From Undaria pinnatifida (lineage: Eukaryota > Sar > Phaeophyceae > Laminariales > Alariaceae): a DNA stretch of 64,000 nt. The position numbers were made by a program, and so were the translations under genes. Below the pieces are notes generated by a model. That model ran no database searches. It was given only the letters and a program-made list of their open reading frames with translations, and was not told the DNA's origin. The stretch covers positions 1,134,501-1,198,500 of the forward strand of contig JABAKD010000010.1 of assembly GCA_012845835.1 (NCBI GenBank), written 5' to 3'. Shown here piece after piece: positions 47,774 through 57,047 of the stretch. Each line of letters opens with the position of its first letter. The stretch's first letter is position 1.

Positions 47774-50700
47774 ATGGTGATGCTGGTAATGACCACCCTG
47801 GGGGGCCTGCTGCTCATATACCTCATGTACCAACCAGCTCCCACAATCGAGCTCGGGGAGCCGGAGCCCGATCCGCCCGAGCCGCCGAGAAACTTCACGA
47901 GGGAACAGCTCATGGTAAGTGTCTGCGAGGATAACGTAGATTGAAAAAATACACGTCACATAGACAGATCATGATCCAGATAATCTAGATCGTCATCTAG
48001 ATCATCTGAAGCATGTTGATGCTACATACGTCGCTATGATACGTTGTCCGGGATCTGTGTAGTACAGATCCAAGACCGGGAAATATATGCTGCAATCGAC
48101 CATTCAGGTCATGTATAGGCCATACAAATCATAAAAGACCAGGGATCCGTCCTTTTTGAACGTGGTGTTCTCATCGACGCGTTGTGTCTGATCAGGAGTT
48201 CGACGGGCGCGACGATGTGACGCCAGCGTACATCGCGTTGCGAGGCGAGGTGTTTGACGTGAGCTCTAAGCCGGAGCACTACAAAAAGAATGGCGGGTAT
48301 CACCTCTTCTCCGGGCACGACGCGTCGTTCAGCCTTGCCACGGGCTCGCTCGATCCAGCCGATCTAGACAAAAGGTGATATCCGAGAGATAAAGGGAAAC
48401 AAAAGAGGGAGAGAATAACCCAGTGATTGTTGCAGCTTCGAAAGTAAAACATCGAAGGGGAAGAGGTTGATATTGTTGTGGAATGCTTTGCCTGGTAACT
48501 CTTTCGGCCTGTTTCACCGAACTGGATCTAGTACCTCTTGGCATCTTTGTCACGCGCGGGCTGATTTATGTGTATCGTCTGACGCGACCTTCCACGTGGC
48601 AGCTATTAATAGTTGGGGGCCTTGTGACAACAGCATGAGAGTGATTTTCGTCCCCCCACACCCCCCTCACTGCTTGGTACAAGGTACATGTGTTGCCTTC
48701 GCGTTACACCGTTATTTGTACCCCACGTAAGCAAGCACACAGCAGTGTTCGTTCTGGCTCTTCATCCTAGAGAGACGTAATATTTTGCCGCCACAGAAAA
48801 ACATAAAAATAATGCAAAATAATCGAGTCTCGTGGTCCATCATCCAGTGCGGCGCTGCTTTTGTTTTGTTTCAATTTGCCTTTTTTTTTCTTGTTGCCTT
48901 GTTTGCCTCGGGCAATCGGAGCAGTTACTCTGAGCTGAACGCGATGCAGAATGATGCGCTGGACGGATGGGTGGAGAAGTACAAGCACTACTCCGGGTAC
49001 CCGGTGGTCGGGAAGGTGCGCTGGCCTCTCACGTGGAGTGGAAACCCCAAATACGCGTTACTATGATAGGAGCTACGACAAGAGCTTCCGCGTAATCTAC
49101 CACTCTGGACGAAAATATACGGACGATTGGGGGTATGAATATGAATACCAAATGGTCCGTATGATTTCGCCCAGATTGGTACATTGTGGTATCTGATCGT
49201 CGCGTTTCAAGCGTGCGTTGGACTGGACGTTTTCTAGCTTGTTGACATCGACCCCCGCGATTGCCTCGATCTGTCCCGTCTTTTTTGTTGAATGTCTGGC
49301 GCCCTTCGTTTCCAATGCACTGCTGACAGCTACGGTAGTGGTTGAACCCCTTTCTTCCCCCCTCCCCCTCACACTGTCGGTGTTTTCTTCGCTACAATAC
49401 ACGCGCGGAATGCACTAGTTAACCCCTTTCTCCCCGCCCCCCTCCTCTCTCAGCCATTACGGGTGTTTTCTTCAGTATCATATTATACACGCGCGATGCA
49501 GTGGTTGACCCCCCCCCCCCCCTGTCTCTTATGTCATATATGAAAAAAAGGGTAATGAGCGCCCAAATGTTGGAGGTGTCTGTTAGAAGTAGGAACGGTG
49601 CTCCGTTTCGAAAGGGGTGCGTGGTAAATGGTCAAATAACTAAGGCAAGCAACAAATGAGTACCCCCCCCCCCCCTGCGCTTCGCGCTGGGTGCACGCGA
49701 TGTCTGCCTGGTCGGTCAACACCCGACGTGCTCTGTGCCGGCCTTGTAGGATGCGCGGGTCTATGGTATTGAGACTACGGTGATGCATGAAGTGAGTACC
49801 CCCCCCTCCCCCCTCGTCCTCCGCCTCCGCCTCCTCCGCCACTCATCCCCTTCCTCCCCCTCCCACCACTGGTATTTTCTTCACTATCACCACTCGCGGT
49901 GCAGAGACTGACCCCTCCTCCTCCTCCAATCCTCCCCCCTCCACTATTGGTATCTTCTGCATCATCATTGTCGTACACGCGCTCGATGCATGCAGGTAGT
50001 GCCGGCCCCGACTGAGCTACGAGAGTACTCGCTTGAGGAGCTCCGGCCATTTAACGGGACCACAGAAATCCCTGAAGGTTACGCGGCTTCCCCTATTTAC
50101 GTCGGCATCAAAGGAAAGGCGAGTCACCCAAGCCGCGAAGCAGTAGGCGATGCGGTGCGGCTCGGTCGAATCCCGGACGGAGGCCTGAGAGGGAAGAGCG
50201 CGAACTGTTCCGTGTCGTGGCGTTTTTGTTGCGTTTCGCAGTGTTTGTTTGGCGCGGCGCAACCGCGACTCTTTTGTGGATCGATTGATCGGTGAGAGCT
50301 AGTGTGTATGTGCTTTCATTGATCGGGCATAACTGCATGAACTGCATGTGCTTTCATTGGTGGACGATACCATCTACTGTATGTAGATGTGCTTCCATTG
50401 GTCGGCGATAGCTAGATGTGCTTGGATTTGTCGGTCATAACTACTGTGTAGACGTGTTTTCAATGGTCGGTGATACCTGCTGCTGTAGATGTTCTTTCAT
50501 TGCTCAACGATACCTACAGGTGCTTTGATTGGTCAGCGATAACTACTGTAAATGTTTCATTTCATTGGTGGGCGATCATGTAGCTGTGCTGTCAATTGGC
50601 CGGCGAGAGCTACATGTGCTCTGATTGGTCGACGATAACCGGTACAGAATTGCTTGGTACGGCGCACGTGCCGCTGCCCGCGCCTTCCGCAAGCATGGCT

Positions 50701-52714
50701 CCGATGGAAGCCCTCTTGCCCAGCGCGCCCGCCTGCAATTTTGTCGTTACAAAGCCTCGGTTCATGTTTGTTGCCTGCCGACAGTATATGGATGTGTGTT
50801 TTGCATGTGCGTAGTTGCCAGCAAGGACCGGTCGAAATGCCGCAGTCGAACGAACGTCCGCATACATGTCGGTGATACCATACCACAGCTGCAGTTTAAC
50901 AAAGTGTTCAACAGAGTATTCAGCAGACTGCTCAACAGACTGTTCAACAGACTGTTCAACGGAGTATTCAACGGAGTGTCCAACAGAGTGTTCTACGGGG
51001 TGTTTAACAGACTGTGCAACAGAGTGTTCAACAGAACGGACTGTTAGGACATGATGCTCGTTTTTTCACGATGTCATTGCCGGCCCGCTGACACGTATTT
51101 TATAAAAAATGTTTCAAGGACGTCAGCCGTGAGTTCGACGAATTTCAGGTCAATACGTATTTGCTACTTGATCCACGCCATGTACCGCATTCAGGTGTAC
51201 GACATGTCGTACGGGGGTGCGAGTATGTACGGCCCCGGCAAGTCGTACAACCTTTTCGCCGGGAGGGACGCGTCGGTCGCGTTGGCGAAGGTGAGGACGG
51301 TGCTACCGTGTGTATCGCCGCTACCGTGAACGCTAATGTTTTTTTTTTGGTGGTAGTGGTGGTATGTTGCTGGTGTTGCTGGTGTTGCTGTTGCTGTTCC
51401 TGTTGCTGCTGCGGTTGGTGTTTTGCTGTTTGCTGTGGTTGGTAGTGCTATGCGGTCGTTGTTATATTGCTGTTGCTGTGGTTGTTTTGTTGATGTTGCT
51501 GCTGTGGCCGTTCCTGTCAATGTTGCTGTTATGGTTGCTATGGCTGTCGTGGTTGGTATTATTGATAGGTTGTTTGCCAAAATGTGGTTGGGTAAGAAAG
51601 CATATAGTAATAGTATGATAGTATTGGAACCGACAAACGTCACAACCCAAGCCCAACCCAACCAACGAAAAAAAAGTTTGAAATATAAAAATAGTTGCAG
51701 ATTTTTTCTCGTGAGCTAACTCTCCGCGGTTTCTGTTGGCCTTCGGTTATATGGCATTCGTTGGTTTCATCGCTATTATTATATGCTTCCCTACCCGACC
51801 AAATCTGGTACCTCGCGAACAAACGCCTTATTGGTGTCGCTGCTGCTGGTGCAGCTGGTCTTACTCTTGCTGTAGCTCTTGGCGTGCTCGTTCTCCAGCT
51901 GCAGCTGAACTGCAGTCGGTCAATTAATAGTCCGATCACGGTCCTGGTTTATTTTCCAGCGGTGCTTGGATTTGGTCGTAGTAAACAAGCAGTACCACGA
52001 CCGTAAAAAAATGACTGGACTGTACATGAGGTCGAAGGAAGAATTGGGACATCTTTTTGGTCAATATCGTTGGGAAAATGGGGCAGCTTTCCGTGTGTCT
52101 GTAGTGATCGCACGTATCGAGGATCCCGCCATGTTTTCTACCTTGCGTATACCAGGCCCTTTCCTCCCCCCTGTATACCCTCCCTCCTGTATACCCGCCA
52201 AACCAAAGCGTTTAGAACCTCACCACCGAGTTGGGGACAAACTACTTAAAAATTGAGTGGGAAAGTTTCTGCGGTAGGTAAGGGTTAACTCCCTATTATA
52301 GTAGTGTTTCCAGCCTGAGTTCACGGCCACGAGCGGAAGAACCGACTTCATCGCGCTCATGACTTGCACTACCTGGAAGCTCTCGGAAGGGAAAACAACG
52401 CGATCGAACCCCTCCCCGCCCACCGCTCTTCCCTCCCCCTCCGCCCCCTCCCCCCCCCATCCTCCTCCCCCCCCAATCCTCCTCCCCTCCCTTACCCCTC
52501 CCCTCCCCTTCCCTCCCCTGCTCTGCCCTTCCCGCGCGCCTACCGTCGGCCTTTTCGCTTGTCGCAGATGTCATTCGCCCCTGAGCACTTGGACAATCCA
52601 GACATTTCCATTTTGAGCGATTCAGACATGCAGGTCCTCCAGGATTGGGCAGACAAGTTGGCCAAGAAGTACCCGGTAGTTGGCACCATACAGGCCAGTG
52701 CTAGCAAAACTTAA
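47774..52714 (+). CDS. Membrane-anchored protein with two tandem MAPR (cytochrome b5-like) domains
   Basis: MAPR proteins (PGRMC1, plant MSBP) bind heme and act on sterol metabolism and P450 enzymes at membranes. Exons 47774-47914, 48196-48374, 48925-49015, 49996-50118, 51195-51290 and 52568-52714 join in phase to 258 aa. Residues 1-20 form a membrane anchor (LGGLLLIYLMY), then an acidic Pro-rich linker. Domain 1 (about 41-138) reads FTREQL ... VFDVS ... FSGHDAS ... YPVVGK. Domain 2 (about 147-251) reads YSLEEL ... VYDMS ... FAGRDAS ... KYPVVG. Each keeps the two tyrosines six residues apart that match the heme-coordinating pair of PGRMC1 (Y76/Y82 and Y191/Y197). The later Lys-Tyr pair is kept in domain 2 (K245-Y246); domain 1 has Gly-Tyr. 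Usual family members have one domain. Intron 4 uses a GC donor (AAG|gcgagt). Confidence 0.88.
50905..51035. repeat. 18-bp tandem array (TGTTCAACAGAC type)
   Basis: About seven or eight imperfect units reading AGTGTTCAACAGACTGTTCA in staggered order; both strands stay open as a result. Confidence 0.75.
51090..51160 (-). repeat. Coding-like dispersed fragment, inverted copy
   Basis: The reverse complement matches 33,009-33,078, including GAAATTCGTCGAACTCACGG and the following block. It lies 35 bases before MAPR exon 5, in the opposite orientation. Confidence 0.55.
51291..52567. other. Intron 5 of the double-MAPR gene
   Basis: Contains a TTGCTG-rich microsatellite (51,350-51,560), foldback element copy 2 (51,570-51,835) and a CT-rich run before the acceptor (52,415-52,530). 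An open frame at 52,313-52,440 was considered as an extra exon, but direct joining of the flanking exons preserves the family sequence. Confidence 0.6.
51570..51835. repeat. Foldback MITE-like element, copy 2
   Basis: The left arm has GTGGTTGGGTAAGAAAGCAT followed by ATAGTAATAG. The reverse complement of the right arm has TTTGGTCGGGTAGGGAAGCA followed by TATAATAATAG. Related to copy 1 at 6,960-7,265. Confidence 0.55.
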
Positions 52715-54664
52715 GGAGATTCTCGCCTCTCGCCCCGCCACCCCCCCTGTGCCTGATCCTGCAGCGCATCGTGGAAACCGCTCGTAGCCTGCTGTGCTAC
52801 TGTCACTGTATGAATCTCGCAGTATTTTAGCGTCTGCAAACGCTGTTGGGCGGGTGTCAGGGGGTAGCATTTCCCCCGAGAACCCGTGTTAGTTGTTTTT
52901 TTTTGTCTAGTTTTTGTTATTTATGTGTTGGTTGTGGTTTTGCTGCAAGGCCTTCAGTCGGAGGAACGGACCGATTGAAAAGGTGGCAGAGGGTGGGTTT
53001 CCAGGCGGCCTAGGTGGCCGAAACGGAACGGACGAATTTTTTTCCCTCTGCAGGTGTGTGCTTTTCAGGGCCTTTGACGGGTCAGGGAAGTTTCAAAGAC
53101 TGGCGGATCGAGTCGGTTCGGGTCAGGCAGTCTTAGAAATGGCACAGGTCTTGTCGAGGCGGGTCAGGATGTGTTTAGATCTCAAGGGTCGGGTCGGGTC
53201 GGTTCACCCTGACCCGGTTCTACCCTATCCGCGAGAAGCGACTCGACCCGCGAAAAGCCCTGGAGCTTTTGCTTGACTCCAAGCGGGCTAGAGGAAAGAC
53301 AGTTCTTAGAGGTGATGACCGTCCCCAGTGATTCAAGTCTATGTACATCTCGCTGGTTTTGATTTGCACGCAGGCGGTTTTTGGCGTATTGGGGGCTGGG
53401 AAGAGGGTGGTGTTTTCTTGGTGACCTACCGGTGTAGGTTTTGTATGACGACCATCCTCAGTGGCATAGTCGTCGTAAAATATCGCTGGTTTTCAAGCGT
53501 TTCAAGCGCACGCAGGCGTTTTGCCACGTATTGGAGGCTGACAAGACGGTTATGTTTTCTTGGTGACTTGAATTGCCAGTGAAGGGTTTCTAGCTTCCGA
53601 TCCGCTTACGCAGGGGTAGGTGTGCTTCGGGGTGCGGGTGTGGGTAACGCTGTCATTCAACGTATTAATAGTATGGACTGATGGACCGGGTATAGTCTAA
53701 CGCTTTGTTGATCCTTTTAGAACCGGACCCACGTTTTTGGAGAATACGACTTGGAAATAGTGTGGGATACTTTTTGCAGTTTCTCAAGGATTAAGCGCGA
53801 AATGTGACCGGCCCTTCTCACCGTACGTACGTAGCGCTACTGCTGCTGCTGCTGCTGCTGCTGCGGTATTTGCTTATATTGGTGCCATTGGAACGACGCC
53901 GTATGTCATGGGCGAGAAACGCGGGGCTATTAAGCTCGATGTCCTACGCCTGTTGTTGTGGGCGACCTAATTTGTGCTGTTTCGCTCGACACGTGGCTCA
54001 CTCTTACGCCTGCAGGCGAAGCGAATGAAATGCAATCCCGAGCCGGAGCGATCCCCCATGTGCCTGCCTTGTCCTCTCGCTCGCGGTCGACATTAGTAGT
54101 CGACAGTAGAATTCGTCACGATGCGACGCAGGGAGCGAGTAAAGCTTCCCGCACGAGTGACTCACGGCAAGCGCAGGGCTCACGACACTTGGCTTGGCGC
54201 ACCAGCTCTGTTCCCACTGCCCCAGCGGGGCGAGTACTATTAATACTAAAATGGTGCATGATAGATGGCAGGAAAGGGCGGAACCGGAGTGACACGGGAA
54301 GGGCCTCCAAGCGCCCCGGGTGAGGGGTCCCCGAAGGGTCTCGAAGCGCCCGGTTGGACGTGAAACCGTCCGCACTGTAATAGTGGCAATAGCCGCCCTG
54401 CAATAAGGCAGGCATAAGGCGTAAAAAGCTGGAAAAAATCGCGCGGTACGGGTGCACCGAATTACGACGCATGCTACTGTAAAATCGAGGTGGCAGGAGG
54501 CACGTTTTGTCGAAAACTTCTTGTCTGAATGACAGGGCAGCTCAACCTATTAATAATACTATACTATACTAAAACTCTGTTGATACTATTCATAATATTC
54601 ATACTGTTCATTAATCGTCCTAATGTGGGACTGTAGTCCCTTCGCAGGTTTCCTCTTTCTCCGA

Positions 54665-54788
54665 TGGAGGTGTTAGTGTTAGTGTTAGTGTTGGTGTTAG
54701 TGTTAGTGTTAGTGTTGGTGTTGGTGTTGGTGTTAGTGTTAGTGTTGGTGTTAGTGTTAGTGTTAGTGTTAGTGTTAGTGTTAGTGTT
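54665..54788. repeat. Hexamer microsatellite (GTGTTA)n
   Basis: About 20 units of GTGTTA or GTGTTG in a pure 6-bp period; reading frames on both strands stay open as Val-Leu or Asn-Thr repeats. Confidence 0.9.
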
Positions 54789-54984
54789 ATTAGTGTGGAG
54801 ACACACCGAGGTGGGTTATGTGCGCAACCGCACGCTCGAGGGTCAACGATGAGGAAACACCTCAGAGTCTGCCTCGAGGAGCCAGGATGATCTTGAAGGA
54901 TTATAGTGATAAGGAGGCGGTACAATCCAGGGAATAGTGACTGGTATCCACACTAACGTCATTCTCGTTTTGGATTTTTGGGTT

Positions 54985-55122
54985 TTGTGTGTGTGCTTTT
55001 TTTCATCCTCCGGCGGACGGGGCAAAATAAAAAATAAAGCTCAAGCTCACCACACTTCAACGTACTTCCATCCCCGTCGTGTGTCGATTTAACTCAATTG
55101 CATTCGCAATCCAGCGCTAGCT
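54985..55122 (-). repeat. A-tailed retroposon-like repeat, copy D
   Basis: Minus-strand, near full-length copy of the family at 11,704. It includes the CCAGCGCTAGCTGGCG end and a T-rich run for the tail. Confidence 0.7.
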
Positions 55123-55693
55123 GGCGTGTCCTTCGTTTCGCGATCGTACAAGTATATATTTCTTGTACGGCTGTGCGATGAGATTGGACATCGGCTTGCA
55201 CTTGTGATTTTTCTCGAAATCAGTTTTTGGGTGGGGTACATGAACCTCTTCAAGTGGGGAGTTTCAAGGAAAAAATTGTGCGCCTTGATCGTGTAGTATG
55301 CATGTGAATCGCATGTCATGTCTAACGGAGGCTGCGGTGGGGAACAAATCGGCCCAATTTTGTTAGGCGCGGTGGAGTATAAAACCACGGCTGGCTGCTT
55401 TGCTTCCTATCGTTGCGTTTGAGGCGCGAGGCGGGCGCGATCATGAGATCCCAAGAAAACACGCGAGCAACGCCTGGCAGGAACTAATTATAGTACAGAA
55501 CACCTAATAAGAAATGAGAATAAGAAAGCCAGGCTGAGATCCACACAAGAAAATAAGAAATCCGGGAGCCGTTATACTCAAGTTTGTGTAAAACAATCTC
55601 CCTTCTCCAAGCGACAAGCCTAGCCTGGGTCACGGTGAGTATTTGTGTGTCTTGGGTGTCCTGTACTGACCTGTTGTACTCGTGTAATACAAG

Positions 55694-56410
55694 GTGTTGA
55701 AGCGCTTGACCCTTTTGCTGCTATGATACATAATAATGCCCATCCTACTGTAAATTCCAAGGAGTTTGACGTCCAAACCGTGGGCGGAGTTCCAAAAGCG
55801 TTCGAAAAGCGTTACGTGGTTTCAGCCGTTTGTCAAGTGTGGGTGTGTTCGCGATGGCTGCGATAGGGCTGCAGGTTTTGGACAAGTAATGGAGAATGGG
55901 TGTGAAGAAAAAGCTTGTTCTTTTTGCCCGGTTTTGACGCGTGGCTTTGGAAAAGGTTTCGTTTTATCCGGTGTGGAAACGCAAGAGGCGCGGATCCCAG
56001 CCCGCATCGATTGATGCACGAAACACAAGTTGCCTGTGTGCCCGAAGTTTTGCTGGCTGCGAGACTCACATGACAACCAGGTGTTCCGCGCGATACGCTC
56101 GAAATATCGACGTAAAGGTGAGTTTTCTTGTCCATGGGAAACGTCTTTTTGAGTATAATTGGTGAGCAATTCAGCGTGGTCGAGAATCCTTTGCGGCGGG
56201 GATGGGGCTGTCTGCGTCGTTTTTTAGCTAGGCTAATGTGTGCGGGGGGGTGTACCACAACGAGTTTTGTTTCGCAAATTTCAAGGTATCTTGAATATTG
56301 CTGCTCTATCTGCTGATAAGACTCCCATGCTTGTGCTCGGTGTTGACAACTCGCGGTCTCGTGTACCATACTTCGCCGCTCAATCTGCCAATCAACATGT
56401 ATGTGTCTGA
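55694..56410 (+). CDS. Candidate exons of an unrecognised gene
   Basis: Three open segments have protein character. The first follows a CAAG acceptor at 55,694 (VEALDPFAAMIHNNAHPTV ... VPKAFEKRY). The second, about 56,030-56,117, reads CPKFCWLRDSHDNQVFRAI and ends at AAAG|gtgag (phase 1). The third starts at 56,286 after CAAG in the matching phase and reads ILNIAALSADKTPMLVLGVD ... FAAQSANQH, ending either at a GTATGT donor (56,399) or at a stop (56,410). The phase match of the last two is the best evidence. A TATAAAA box at 55,378 and a good donor at 55,633 could mark a non-coding first exon. Family, start and exon 1-2 junction are unknown. An antisense 216-aa frame overlaps and seems less protein-like. 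Confidence 0.35.
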
Positions 56411-57047
56411 TGCTTGCCTCGGCATTCACAAATTCAAGGTCTCGTTGGGGGTACGCGACAGGACTTAAATAGAGTGTCTGCAATCCATGACGTATTTAGC
56501 AGCGTGATATGAGTAGGCCAGCGGGCAGAGGGTACCTTTCTTTCGAGTCGATGTCGCATTGCCAGCCATGACCACAACTATGTACAAAATACAAAATGCA
56601 CCAGCAGAAACGCACACATCGTGACCACAACAGCGCCTACCTAAGTCGCGTGTAACGCCTATCCAAGTCGCATAAAACCCGTCACTGAAAACGACAGAAA
56701 AAAACAAGCACAACAGATGACACCTTGCAACAAAGTCCACTACTGCGCTTTGTCCCGGAGTCATTATCCGAATAGGCTACCGAACGAATACTGACGTTGA
56801 CAAGCGAAAAAATACCATGGTTACCAAAACGTCGCAGAAAAAGCCCTGCGGATGCCAAAAAAAAAGGGAAGCCTCCTAAAATAAACCCAGCACATTTACA
56901 ACAATCCTCACTCCTACAATAGAGGCCGCCCGGCTCAACCATGGCAGGTCATACCCGTACAGGCCGCCCGAACCAATCATGATGTCATAGCGATGCTGCA
57001 AAACAAATACGATACGGCTGCTATAAGTAACATCGACGCTATCGTCC
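56411..57047. other. No gene recognised
   Basis: Between the candidate exons and the 3' end of the WDR92 gene. Only short open frames without splice context were seen. Confidence 0.45.

Larger units (their letters stand above)
50119..51194. other. Intron 4 of the double-MAPR gene (GC-AG)
   Basis: Begins GCGAGT and ends CATTCAG. It holds a diverged array near 50,285-50,660 (TTTCATTGGTCGGCGATA type), an 18-bp array at 50,905-51,035 (TGTTCAACAGAC units), and the minus-strand copy of the SIDPKFVELTADVL fragment at 51,090-51,160. Confidence 0.65.
52715..55693. other. Intergenic region with repeats
   Basis: Holds a GGGTCGGGTC-type GC-rich repeat (53,055-53,270) related to 4,236-4,430, a diverged 125-bp direct repeat (53,335-53,580), a CTG microsatellite near 53,838-53,862, the GTGTTA array (54,665-54,788) and one A-tailed repeat copy. 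A TATAAAA at 55,378 could belong to the candidate gene downstream. No coding sequence was recognised. Confidence 0.5.

Noticed and set aside
52313-52440. Possible extra exon in the MAPR gene (PEFTATSGRTDFIALMT...)
   Set aside because: No suitable donor follows, and joining 51290 directly to 52568 restores the MAPR family sequence in phase.
55833-56483. 216-codon open frame on the minus strand
   Set aside because: Composition is irregular, no family or splice context was seen, and it overlaps plus-strand segments with better protein character.
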